Shown here: positions 52,893 to 61,375 of the stretch, piece by piece
Position numbering within the stretch: the first letter of the stretch is position 1
Layout: the number at the start of each line of letters is the position of its first letter
Origin: an uncultured Chitinophagaceae bacterium
Lineage (GTDB): Bacteria > Bacteroidota > Bacteroidia > Chitinophagales > Chitinophagaceae
Length of the DNA stretch: 64,000 nucleotides
Reading direction: 5' to 3'
NCBI GenBank assembly: GCA_937958995.1
Contig: CALGAP010000023.1
Coordinates: 1 to 64,000 of the forward strand
Program-made: the position numbers and the translations under genes
The notes under the pieces: model-generated
Database searches by the model: none
What the model was told of the DNA's origin: nothing
The model's input: the letters and a program-made list of their open reading frames with translations, nothing else

Positions 52893-55085
52893 TCATAGGC
52901 GTATTCCTATCGACACGGTAAAGTTTCTTCCATCGGAAGGCCATATACCGGGACCGGGATACATTACGGGCCTTTTGGTAAAATATGTCTTGTCGGCCAC
53001 GTTGCTCACGTTGGCCTTTATTTCAATCATACCTGAAACGCGCAGCGAGGTATTGATATCCCAGATGCCATATGCAGGCACAGCACCTATTGCCCCGCTC
53101 GGTGGCGGCGTCTCGGTATTCAATGCATCTGCGTACGATTTAGCCGTGTAGCTGTATAGGTGAGTAATACTCAGTTTGCCGAAGCGCAGCGTCACGCCAT
53201 TGCGGGTAATGAGGCCGGGAACACTTTCAATTTTATTGCCGGCAATGTTTATGTTGTCGTTGCCCGCTTTTACCGTGCTGCCATCGTCATACCTTCCATC
53301 CACCAATGCGGTGGCGGTGAAAATGCTAACAGCCGTCATATTGCCCAGCATCCAGTCGCCCTGCAAAAAGATCTCAACCCCTTTGGTGACCGAGTTGCCG
53401 GTGTTGGTGCGCCAGGTATAAAACACGCCATTGTCTTCGGTGACGAGCGTGCCAAAGCGGTTGTCGATGCGCATGATATAACCGGTAATATCCCAGTGGA
53501 GAAAGCCTTTGTTGCCGCGTACACCTAACTCCAGGTTATACCCTTCAGCGTCTTTGATATTGGGATCGACGAGTTCATATACGGAAGCGGGTACCACGTC
53601 TTTAAACAGCACGGGTCTATACGACTGCGACCAGCCGCCATATATTTCGAGAAACGATGTTGGTTTGTAGGAGAAACTGGCGCCGAACAGGGGGAACTTG
53701 TGATCGATAAGGAGTGGGATTTTGTTTTCGGGGTAGTTCACAATTTTACCCGACATATCTGTTTCACCCCTCTCTATGCGTGCTCCCACATTCACAGACA
53801 GGTTATGGAGGATATCGATTTTATTTTCTGCAAAAACTGCAATGTTTTTTGTTTTGAAAGTGATGTCTCTGCCCCACACGGGATTGGTGAGCGTGAGATC
53901 GAAATCACTGCCGGTGGTGCCCTGCCCCAATTGCGTGCGATGCAGCCTGTTGTTCATCAGTTGTACACCCGCGGTGAGGGTGTGGCCAATTTTCCCGGTG
54001 CGGTATTGCTGCAGTATGCGCAGTTCGTTGGTGTAGCTGTTGAAGCGGTCTATATCCACCTGGCGTGGATTGTAGTCTAAGGTCAGCGGGTTGATGGTAT
54101 CGGCTATCGTAGCGGGTTTGTCGTACATCACAGAATTTCTTCTTCCCAACACGGCCGATGAGGTAAGCTGCAGTTTGGTATTCGCGGAGATGCTCCAGTT
54201 GAGTGTAACGGAAGGGATATGAATATCCGGGTTAAAATAATTGCGCGAGCGCGTAGCCTGGCGCGGATTTTCTTTATACATCACGTCGGTAAGTGCGCCG
54301 GGTATGCGGTATTGATAAGCGGCGCGCGCCCATTCTGCCCTGATGGAAAGATTGTGGGCTGGCATATAGGTAAGCATCACGCTCTGCGCTTCGCTCCTGG
54401 TATGTTCACTATCGCGATAGCCATCGCGCGATTTGCGGCTTATATAGGCGTAGTATTGAAACTTACCGCCTTTGCCACTGATGGCATTGTAAGTGCTCAG
54501 CAGTTTGTATGAGCCGATGGTATTGATGCTTTCAAAGCTGAAAGGCCTGGAAGTGTCGCCTTGTTTGGAGACATAATTTAACATGCCTCCAAACTGGGCG
54601 CCATATTGAAGAGAGCCGGTGCCGCGCACCAGCTCTATACGTTCTATGCTTTCCATGGGCATGCTGTAGTGGCTGGCGGGGTAGCCATACATGTCGGAGT
54701 TGGTGATGACGCCATCTTTGCGGATATTGAATTCCCAGCCGCGGTGCGGGTCGAGGCCTCGGGCGGAAATATTCACCTGGTTGCCCGAACCGTCCATATC
54801 GTACACAAACACGCCAGGCACCTTCACAAAAAGCTGCCGGCCCACTTTGTTGGAAAAATCAATATCCATTTTGGAGATATCCATCACCTCCGTTTTTTTT
54901 CCCGAAAAGATATAAGTACCCTGCACATCGGCAGCGGGACGCATACTCACTTGTATAAGCAAAGAAGTGATATACACGCTGTCGAGGGTTTTTCCTGGCA
55001 TGGTATCAGTTTGTATTAAGCTGTCTTGTGCCAATGCCTGCGTTGCCAGTAAAGCTAATGTCCATGTAGCAATGGTTTTGTTCAT
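52893..55085 (-). CDS. TonB-dependent receptor
   Basis: A 730-residue outer-membrane receptor. Signal peptide (1-19), plug domain at about 60-190 (GVFVYDMDGSGNQVNISARGL in part, IERIELVRGTGSLQYGAQFGG in part), then a 22-strand barrel ending in NFTVSIGIRL. It lacks the N-terminal carboxypeptidase-like domain of SusC proteins and more closely resembles FecA/ferric-siderophore receptors. It is the last gene of a four-gene operon with a VHPO-like lipoprotein, suggesting uptake of a metal or oxidised ligand. Confidence 0.93.
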   Translation of the reverse strand: MNKTIATWTLALLATQALAQDSLIQTDTMPGKTLDSVYITSLLIQVSMRPAADVQGTYIFSGKKTEVMDISKMDIDFSNKVGRQLFVKVPGVFVYDMDGSGNQVNISARGLDPHRGWEFNIRKDGVITNSDMYGYPASHYSMPMESIERIELVRGTGSLQYGAQFGGMLNYVSKQGDTSRPFSFESINTIGSYKLLSTYNAISGKGGKFQYYAYISRKSRDGYRDSEHTRSEAQSVMLTYMPAHNLSIRAEWARAAYQYRIPGALTDVMYKENPRQATRSRNYFNPDIHIPSVTLNWSISANTKLQLTSSAVLGRRNSVMYDKPATIADTINPLTLDYNPRQVDIDRFNSYTNELRILQQYRTGKIGHTLTAGVQLMNNRLHRTQLGQGTTGSDFDLTLTNPVWGRDITFKTKNIAVFAENKIDILHNLSVNVGARIERGETDMSGKIVNYPENKIPLLIDHKFPLFGASFSYKPTSFLEIYGGWSQSYRPVLFKDVVPASVYELVDPNIKDAEGYNLELGVRGNKGFLHWDITGYIMRIDNRFGTLVTEDNGVFYTWRTNTGNSVTKGVEIFLQGDWMLGNMTAVSIFTATALVDGRYDDGSTVKAGNDNINIAGNKIESVPGLITRNGVTLRFGKLSITHLYSYTAKSYADALNTETPPPSGAIGAVPAYGIWDINTSLRVSGMIEIKANVSNVADKTYFTKRPVMYPGPGIWPSDGRNFTVSIGIRL

Positions 55086-55136
55086 ATTCTGAATTCCTTC
55101 ATCGCCTGTTTACGCGATCAAAATCAATCGCTGCGG

Positions 55137-56228
55137 TTAAAGTCTGAAAGAACATCCTATATTGATGAGATAGTCTGCAAAGGCGGCATCGCCTTTTGTA
55201 TAACTACCGGTTAACTCAGTTCTGATCTTATCGGGCACGCTTTGTACGCGATTGCGTTCAATGGCTACAGGTACGGAGGCAAACACGGTGGCTTTGCGGA
55301 ACTGGTAAGTTAAACCGGGCTCAACCGATACGATATAGCCGGGTCTCCTGAAACCATTGCTTCCTCCGATGGCATCTTCGGCGGGTACGCATTCATAGCG
55401 GAATCCGCCTGATACGCTGAAGCGGCGATAAGTGTAGTTGATACCTGCTCTCCACATAAATTGGTCAGGAACGCTCATCACATCGCTGCCGTTGGCAATA
55501 TTGGCAGGGCTGGTAGGACCGCCGCGGCTGGTTGACACACCGTTTTGTTCGCGTGGGTTAAACAGATAATAGAAATTACCATACACACCAATGGCGTGGT
55601 TGAAATTGTAAAACGCGTTTACTTCAGTAGTGAAGCCAGTGCCGCCATCGCCCAGCTGAATACTCTGGTCAACGGGGCCGAGCAACCTGGTGTTTTCATC
55701 TTTGATGAAGTAGTCCTGGTATCTGTAATCGCCGGTGGGCAATTTGATACCCAGACCCAGCTGTACGTTGAATTTTGAAGAGGTAACAGGATCCAATACC
55801 CAGTAGTAGCCGGTGATGCGTGTGTCGCCAATACCGAATGAGCGTGTTTTATGACGGGCATTGGGGCCTCCATTATTGCCGCCATGTTCGTACATAGAAG
55901 AACGCACGTTGGAGATGACGGGCACATTGAGTGCCAATGACCAGCGGCTGTTGAAATTGCGTACGATGGAAATATCGAGGTTATTGCTCCAGTTGATCAC
56001 CTCTGTATTGTTTTCTACCCTTTCTTTTTCTTCATGATCACCACGGAAATGCCTGAACGATCTGAAGTAGCGGTAGCCCAGGTTGATTTGCCAGCCGGGT
56101 GAAGACGCGGCAACGGCATCTTGTTTGGTACAGAATGCGCCTGTACTGCGAACGGCAACGCAGCCTTGTGCGCTGGCGTTGTTTACTATAAAAAATGCAA
56201 CAAACGCTAACATTAGTAGCTTTTTCAT
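55137..56228 (-). CDS. Outer-membrane protein of unknown function
   Basis: A 363-residue exported protein: signal peptide (1-20, NASAQ) then GCVAVRSTGAFCTKQD with two Cys that could form a disulfide. The rest is typical of an outer-membrane barrel in the transporter-like/DUF-type meta-pathway class (WSLALNVPVISNVR, VQLGLGIKLPTGDY, LINIGCSFRL). Three later Cys include one near the C-terminus. Not assigned to a named family. Lies between the haloperoxidase-like and TonB receptor genes. Confidence 0.75.
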   Translation of the reverse strand: MKKLLMLAFVAFFIVNNASAQGCVAVRSTGAFCTKQDAVAASSPGWQINLGYRYFRSFRHFRGDHEEKERVENNTEVINWSNNLDISIVRNFNSRWSLALNVPVISNVRSSMYEHGGNNGGPNARHKTRSFGIGDTRITGYYWVLDPVTSSKFNVQLGLGIKLPTGDYRYQDYFIKDENTRLLGPVDQSIQLGDGGTGFTTEVNAFYNFNHAIGVYGNFYYLFNPREQNGVSTSRGGPTSPANIANGSDVMSVPDQFMWRAGINYTYRRFSVSGGFRYECVPAEDAIGGSNGFRRPGYIVSVEPGLTYQFRKATVFASVPVAIERNRVQSVPDKIRTELTGSYTKGDAAFADYLINIGCSFRL

Positions 56229-56282
56229 AACAGTTGTTTTTGGTGATGGCCTAAAATGTTGATAGCGGACTAAACCGGTTGA

Positions 56283-57638
56283 TTAATTGCCGGCCAGTTG
56301 CTGTGAGGCGGTTTCCCTTCTCATTTTCAATTTGGAAATAATGTGGTTGCCTACACGAACTCCCTGTTCAAACCCGGCTCTTACGCTGGGCAGGTAGTGT
56401 ATGCCGCCATAAAAGCGGCTCATGCCTGCCTCTTCGGCGGCCTCACGAAACGATGTAAAGTTCCGGTCGGGCCAGCCCCAGGGGCGTTCGGTGGAGTCGC
56501 GAAAAGCAATATTGTCGCCGAAAATGTGTGTGAGCACAGTGGCCGACGCCATGGAAATTTCAGAGTGGCCACTGGTGTACTCGGGGAAGGGTGGCGTTTG
56601 CAGGAAGGGCCTCCATTCCGGGTCCAGGTATTTGTTGATCACTGTCTCCGGCCGCACCAGGTTCCAGGTGTATTTGGCATCCCAGCAGCTGATGAAGGCG
56701 TCCATTAAAGCAAAGGCGACTGCAGTATATGCGTAGATCGTTTTGTTGATATCGGCGTTCTGGTCTTTGCACACTATGCCCACTATGCCCATCCAGTGGC
56801 CGCCGGGCGTCATGGCCTTGGTGGCAAACATGGTATGGCCCACCACGTGCATCTTAAAACCATTACAGTCCCAGAAGCTGGCGATGGCTTTTTGTTCTTC
56901 GGTAAGGTTGTTACCGATATCGCACACATCTTTCACCCACTTATAAAACTCGGTGCCTTCTTGGTGGCTGTAAGGCACAGGCGGCGGCGGGAGAAATTGA
57001 TTGGGGCTGTCGAGCGCAATAGGGCGAATAGTGCGCCATTGCGGTTCCACAGCGGGTATGTATGCGGGTGGTGTAGGCACCCAATAACCATCTTCGTTAG
57101 GCACAGTGTATTTGGCGGCAGAGCGTGTTTGCGCGTAATTGTCTTTCTTGCTCCAATCCAGCACGGCATTGGCTACGGAAATGCCAAATTTTTCCGAATG
57201 CTCCTGCACATCTTTTGGCATGCCATGTTCCTTGGCCAGCGTTTTGAGTGAATCCACTATGCGGTCTGTCTGATCTTTTGAAAAAGTAAGCGTTCTGCCC
57301 ACTTCCATAAACGCGATCATCGACGCATAGGGGAAGTTGATTTTGGTTTTGCTGGTATCGGGTTGGGGCACACCCTGGAAATCTCTCAGCTGCCCCTGCA
57401 TGGATATATAGCTGCTATCGCCGGCCACCATGGTTTCGTAGGCGGCCAGGTGCGAATAAGCATATATGCGGCTTGCTACCGGCGGAGTAAAGATGTCGTA
57501 GGTTATAACGTCGGTGAGCTGCCCCGTCATTTTACTATAGAGCACATTATCAGAGAACACCTGTTCGTAATCGTTGGCTTCTGGTGAACAGGACGCTACG
57601 GCAATCATCAGCGCTAACGCAAATACTATCTTACGCAT
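56283..57638 (-). CDS. Vanadium-dependent haloperoxidase / PAP2-type lipoprotein
   Basis: A 451-residue lipoprotein (MRKIVFALALMIAVASC, Cys17). The vanadate/phosphate-binding set of the PAP2-haloperoxidase superfamily is complete: KYTWNLVRP (K-x6-RP), EYTSGHSEIS and SRFYGGIHY (SR-x5-H). Relatives include chloroperoxidases and acid phosphatases, and sequence alone does not separate them. The start at 57638 gives the lipobox. It follows a membrane-anchored protein gene by 89 bases and precedes an OM protein gene. Confidence 0.9.
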   Translation of the reverse strand: MRKIVFALALMIAVASCSPEANDYEQVFSDNVLYSKMTGQLTDVITYDIFTPPVASRIYAYSHLAAYETMVAGDSSYISMQGQLRDFQGVPQPDTSKTKINFPYASMIAFMEVGRTLTFSKDQTDRIVDSLKTLAKEHGMPKDVQEHSEKFGISVANAVLDWSKKDNYAQTRSAAKYTVPNEDGYWVPTPPAYIPAVEPQWRTIRPIALDSPNQFLPPPPVPYSHQEGTEFYKWVKDVCDIGNNLTEEQKAIASFWDCNGFKMHVVGHTMFATKAMTPGGHWMGIVGIVCKDQNADINKTIYAYTAVAFALMDAFISCWDAKYTWNLVRPETVINKYLDPEWRPFLQTPPFPEYTSGHSEISMASATVLTHIFGDNIAFRDSTERPWGWPDRNFTSFREAAEEAGMSRFYGGIHYLPSVRAGFEQGVRVGNHIISKLKMRRETASQQLAGN

Positions 57639-57727
57639 GATACATTTAAACATTAATGAATAGTTTGGCACCCTTCTGTGCCACACATTTTCAGCAACAA
57701 ATAATGCAAAGTTTCAGAGGTGTAAGA

Positions 57728-58276
57728 TCAGCATTCGGGAGGCTGAGCCGGCGTAGTGATGATGGGAGACGCGGGCATCAATTTCGTGGCAGCCCCATAT
57801 TCGTGGGCCATGCCCTCAAAAGCTTGTATAACCCAGTCATTCTGTTGCTGCCAGTATTCTGTCACAGGGCTCTTGATAGAAGGAGCAGGCTGTGAACTAT
57901 TCTGAGCATGATTCTGCAGATCGTTTACGAGCTGGTAATAGGTACCGGTAGCATGTTTCCACTGTGTCTTGCCGTGATTGGGCACGCACAGCAGCACCAG
58001 TTCACCATTATCTATTTTGCGCTTAACGTATTTGTAGTGGATGCCGTTGATTTCTATTTCCCCATCAATTCTCTCAAAACCGGAAGATTGTACCTGGTAG
58101 GGCATATTGAGCGGAACGCGCATTTCCAGCAGTTCCGATTCGTCGTAGTCGTTGAGGTCGATTTTTGCTTCCAGGCGCTGATCGGCTCTAAACTGCAGGT
58201 AAGCTGTTACCAGCCTGTAACCAAACCAGTTGAAGCAGAATAAAGCAATCAGTAATATGGCAGCAAGTTTTTTCAC
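57728..58276 (-). CDS. Membrane-anchored hypothetical at the head of the haloperoxidase operon
   Basis: A 182-residue protein with an N-terminal membrane anchor (residues 4-24), an acidic segment (KIDLNDYDESELLEMRVPLNM), a beta region and a Gln/Pro/Ser-rich tail ending in PPEC. The single terminal Cys is unusual. I do not recognise a named family, although similar proteins occur beside TonB receptors in related bacteria. It leads the set of four genes read toward the terminator at 52823. Confidence 0.7.
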   Translation of the reverse strand: MKKLAAILLIALFCFNWFGYRLVTAYLQFRADQRLEAKIDLNDYDESELLEMRVPLNMPYQVQSSGFERIDGEIEINGIHYKYVKRKIDNGELVLLCVPNHGKTQWKHATGTYYQLVNDLQNHAQNSSQPAPSIKSPVTEYWQQQNDWVIQAFEGMAHEYGAATKLMPASPIITTPAQPPEC

Positions 58277-58391
58277 AGAACGTCAGTCAGCTTTGAGTAT
58301 GCGGTACACAAAATAAGACATTTAATAATTACAAAATGCTGTACGGAGTTTTTTTTGACGGCGGTGCGTGTTTGGGGCGTGGGGTTATCCT

Positions 58392-58430
58392 CCTTTAGGT
58401 GGCCCACCTGACAGGTGGGCCACCTAAAGG
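58392..58430. terminator. 39-base GC-rich perfect palindrome
   Basis: Two perfect 19-base arms (58392-58410 and 58412-58430) around one central base, placed 2 bases behind the stop codon of the minus-strand GH65 gene. It contains GGTGGCCCACC like the palindrome at 48631-48655. There is no T-run, so a stabilising 3' hairpin or a mobile REP-like element are alternatives to a terminator. Confidence 0.9.
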
Positions 58431-58432
58431 TG

Positions 58433-60457
58433 TTACCGGGTGAATTTCTTTTTGTCGGGGCCTATGCCCGTGATTGTGAGGCTCTTCCAATTCTTTGGGA
58501 GGGTTGATTTTACCTGTACGATACCCCTGGGCGTTATGGAAAGGCCGCCGAAACCCATCAGCACCGACTGTAACACGCCGCCCGCGCCGGTGGCGAAGTA
58601 GGGGTTGGTGCCGCCCCTGGTCTCGGCAATCACGCGGAAGGGCGGGTTGAGGTTGGGGATATAGGCGTCTTTGAAAAAGTGGTAAGCCTTTTCACCATCG
58701 CCGAGGCGGGCATAGAGGGTGGCAAACACGGCCTGCGTCATAGCGGGAGTGCCTTCGTTGGGTACGCGGGTTTCATAGAAGGCCAGGTCTTTTAGGATCT
58801 GTTGCGGGTCGGTGATCTCCTGCAGCGGGTAGGCCAGCAGGTTCACGTCGGCCTGCTTGATGCCTTCGCCCTGGTAAGTAGCGTGCTCCTGCGTTACCCC
58901 GTCGGCCATTTTTAATATGGGAATGTTGCTGGCCACGTGCAGCCAGTCGGGGTTGGGTGTAATGCCCAGCAATTTCGCGGCTTCGGTGGCGTATTGCAAA
59001 TTCGCTTTGGCGGCGGCGTTGGTGAACGCGTTGTTGTCAACATTCTCGGCCCACTCATCGGCGGCCACCACATTTTTGATATCATATTTTCCCGGACCAT
59101 TTCTTTCTACCCGCGAAGCCCAGAAGTCGGCCGTGGCAGACAGTATGGGCCAGCCTTTTTCACGAAGCCAGTTCTTGTCCTGCGTCACGCAGTAATAATT
59201 CCAGGCTGCAATCGCCACGCAGGCGGTGATATGATGTTCAAACGGTCCGCTCAATGCCCATACCGGTGTCTCCTCCACACCGGTCTCCGCACTTTCCCAG
59301 GGAAACATGGCGCCCTTAAATCCTTTGGAGAATGCATTACGTTTGGCAGCATCGAGTCGCTGGTAGCGATACTCCACCATACTCTTAGCCAGTTCGGGAT
59401 GCAACACAAGAATGGCGGGGAACATCCACAACTCGGTATCCCAAAACACATGGCCGTTATATCCCAAACCCGAGAGTCCCATGGGCGATGGTGACAGTGC
59501 GGTGCCTTCGCGCACGAAGGAGTACAGGTGATACATCATGCTGTGTACATCCTGCTGACTTTGCGGGTCGCCTTCAATAATGATATCACTTTGCCATAAT
59601 TCTTCCCATGCCTTGCGATGAAAATTCAGCAGGCGGTCGCGTCCTTCGAGTTTGGCGTATATCGTGAGGCGCTCGACTTCGTTCAGTGGATCGTCGTGGT
59701 GAGCAGAGGTGATAGACGATCCGGCGATGGTAAAACGGTAGGTGCTGCCGGAAGAAATATCGCGACTGAATTTCATGAGATGCATGTTGTTGTCCCACAT
59801 CTCATGAATTACGCGCGGCTCTTGTCCGTGGGGTTCGGTAAATAAAAAGGTGTTAGAAGCGCAGAGTTGGAATTTACCGGTCGGACTCTTTGCTGTAGAG
59901 GTAAGCAGGCTGATCACTACGTGCGGGCGATCAATTTCGTTATAATAATTCTGCACATCTTTCAATGCGTCGGGTGCTTCCATTACGCTGGCGCCGGTGA
60001 TTTTGATATCTTTTTTCGCCGTTATCGAAATATCCATCAACACAGTGTAGGGTAAATGGCGGAGTGAGTAGTAGGTATAACTCACCGATGCTTTATCGCC
60101 ATAATCGAAACTGGTGGTGAATGAGGCATGGCGCATATCGAGTTCCTGTTTCATATTGGTAACAGACCTTGCATCGATTCGCCTGCCATCTATCTCAAGG
60201 TACATGTTGAGCAGGTTAAAACTGCGCAGGAAATTGCTCACGCGTCCGCGACCGTACAGGTCATAAGCGCCGGCCAGCACCACTTCTTTTACCTTGAATG
60301 GTTCGGGCGAGGAAACGATACCGATCATACCATTGGCCACAGTAACGCCGTAGTAATTGGTAGGATCGATATTGGTAGTGGTAATTTTCCAGGGATCCTG
60401 GGCAAAATGAGTGATGGTTACGAACAACAGAAATGCTGCAAGCAATATTCGTTTCAT
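58433..60457 (-). CDS. GH65-family glycoside hydrolase/phosphorylase, exported
   Basis: A 674-residue protein with a signal peptide (MKRILLAAFLLFVTITHFAQ). The (alpha/alpha)6-barrel core shows GHVFWDTELWMFP near residue 345, the catalytic Glu region AADEWAENVDNNAFTNAA, and EGIKQADVNLLAYPLQ. GH65 enzymes cleave trehalose, kojibiose, nigerose, maltose or related alpha-glucosides, usually by phosphorolysis; an exported form without a phosphate supply points to hydrolysis. The ATG at 60457 gives the signal peptide. It follows a gene set for fucose and could act on a fucosyl or glucosyl glycan. Confidence 0.88.
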   Translation of the reverse strand: MKRILLAAFLLFVTITHFAQDPWKITTTNIDPTNYYGVTVANGMIGIVSSPEPFKVKEVVLAGAYDLYGRGRVSNFLRSFNLLNMYLEIDGRRIDARSVTNMKQELDMRHASFTTSFDYGDKASVSYTYYSLRHLPYTVLMDISITAKKDIKITGASVMEAPDALKDVQNYYNEIDRPHVVISLLTSTAKSPTGKFQLCASNTFLFTEPHGQEPRVIHEMWDNNMHLMKFSRDISSGSTYRFTIAGSSITSAHHDDPLNEVERLTIYAKLEGRDRLLNFHRKAWEELWQSDIIIEGDPQSQQDVHSMMYHLYSFVREGTALSPSPMGLSGLGYNGHVFWDTELWMFPAILVLHPELAKSMVEYRYQRLDAAKRNAFSKGFKGAMFPWESAETGVEETPVWALSGPFEHHITACVAIAAWNYYCVTQDKNWLREKGWPILSATADFWASRVERNGPGKYDIKNVVAADEWAENVDNNAFTNAAAKANLQYATEAAKLLGITPNPDWLHVASNIPILKMADGVTQEHATYQGEGIKQADVNLLAYPLQEITDPQQILKDLAFYETRVPNEGTPAMTQAVFATLYARLGDGEKAYHFFKDAYIPNLNPPFRVIAETRGGTNPYFATGAGGVLQSVLMGFGGLSITPRGIVQVKSTLPKNWKSLTITGIGPDKKKFTR

Positions 60458-60491
60458 ATGAGGGCAATTTGCGGGATGCAAAATAGAATAA

Positions 60492-60588
60492 TGAATTTGA
60501 ATTTGAACAAGGAATAATGAGTGTGAGTGACAATCTCGCCTCGGGCGCCTCTATACACATTCGAATTCCTTGTTCAAATTCAAATTCA
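60492..60588. repeat. Long intergenic inverted repeat, copy C
   Basis: Perfect 24-base arms at 60492-60515 and 60565-60588 with a 49-base spacer containing a different, GC-rich sequence. The arms match copies A and B around TTGAACAAGGAAT. It lies between the GH65 start and the stop of the SDR gene (60600), so it may both end the fucose operon and sit in the GH65 leader. Confidence 0.88.
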
Positions 60589-60599
60589 ATTTCAATATT

Positions 60600-61373
60600 C
60601 TAATTATTCAGCCTCGTAAACCCGCCATCAATCGGGAAATCGCAACCCGTGATAAATGCTGCTTCATCGCTGCAGAGGTAGAGCGCCAGGTACGCAATTT
60701 CTTCCGGCTTACCCATGCGGCCGATGGGTTGCGTTTTGGAGAGTTTTTCAAACATCTCTTTTTCGCGGCCGGGATAGTTTTTGGCGAGAAACCCATCTAC
60801 AAACGGGGTATGCACGCGCGCAGGCGAAATGCAGTTGCAGCGGATATTATGCGAAAGATAATCTTTGGCAACGGATAAAGTCATGGCATCCACCGCGCCC
60901 TTCGTCATACTATATGCAAAACGATCGGGAATGCCCACCAGCGAAGCGATGGATGACATATTGAGAATAACGCCGCCTTTTTTCTTCATATGCGGTATCA
61001 CGCAGTGCAGCGTGTTGTACACGCCCTTTACGTTCACGCTGATGACCCTGTCGAAATCACTTTCCTCAGTACTTTCGGCGGTGCCGATATGACTGATGCC
61101 GGCATTGTTTACGAGAATATGGATAGCGCCCGCCTCGGCAAGGATTCCGTCGACTACTTCTTTTACCGCGGATTGTTTTGAGACATCACATTTTTTGAAA
61201 ACCGCACGATGACCTTTGGACAAAATGCCCTGCACCACGTTTTCGGCACCCGCCTCATCCATATCGAGAATGAAAACATGAGCTCCCTGCTGTGCGAAGA
61301 TTTCAGCTATAGCCTTTCCTATGCCACTGCCTCCGCCGGTAATGATAGCGGTTTTGTTATCGAGACGAAACAT
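60600..61373 (-). CDS. SDR-family oxidoreductase, likely 2-keto-3-deoxy-L-fuconate dehydrogenase
   Basis: A 257-residue classical short-chain dehydrogenase: TGGGSGIGKAIA cofactor loop, NNAGISH, catalytic Ser and YSMTK (Tyr-x3-Lys), and a C-terminal TGCDFPIDGGFT. Asp at the end of strand 2 (FILDMDEA) suggests NAD preference. It is the last gene of an operon with FucP, another SDR and an amidohydrolase, which fits the non-phosphorylating L-fucose pathway, where such an enzyme oxidises 2-keto-3-deoxy-L-fuconate. The step is inferred from context. Confidence 0.85.
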   Translation of the reverse strand: MFRLDNKTAIITGGGSGIGKAIAEIFAQQGAHVFILDMDEAGAENVVQGILSKGHRAVFKKCDVSKQSAVKEVVDGILAEAGAIHILVNNAGISHIGTAESTEESDFDRVISVNVKGVYNTLHCVIPHMKKKGGVILNMSSIASLVGIPDRFAYSMTKGAVDAMTLSVAKDYLSHNIRCNCISPARVHTPFVDGFLAKNYPGREKEMFEKLSKTQPIGRMGKPEEIAYLALYLCSDEAAFITGCDFPIDGGFTRLNN

Positions 61374-61375
61374 GA

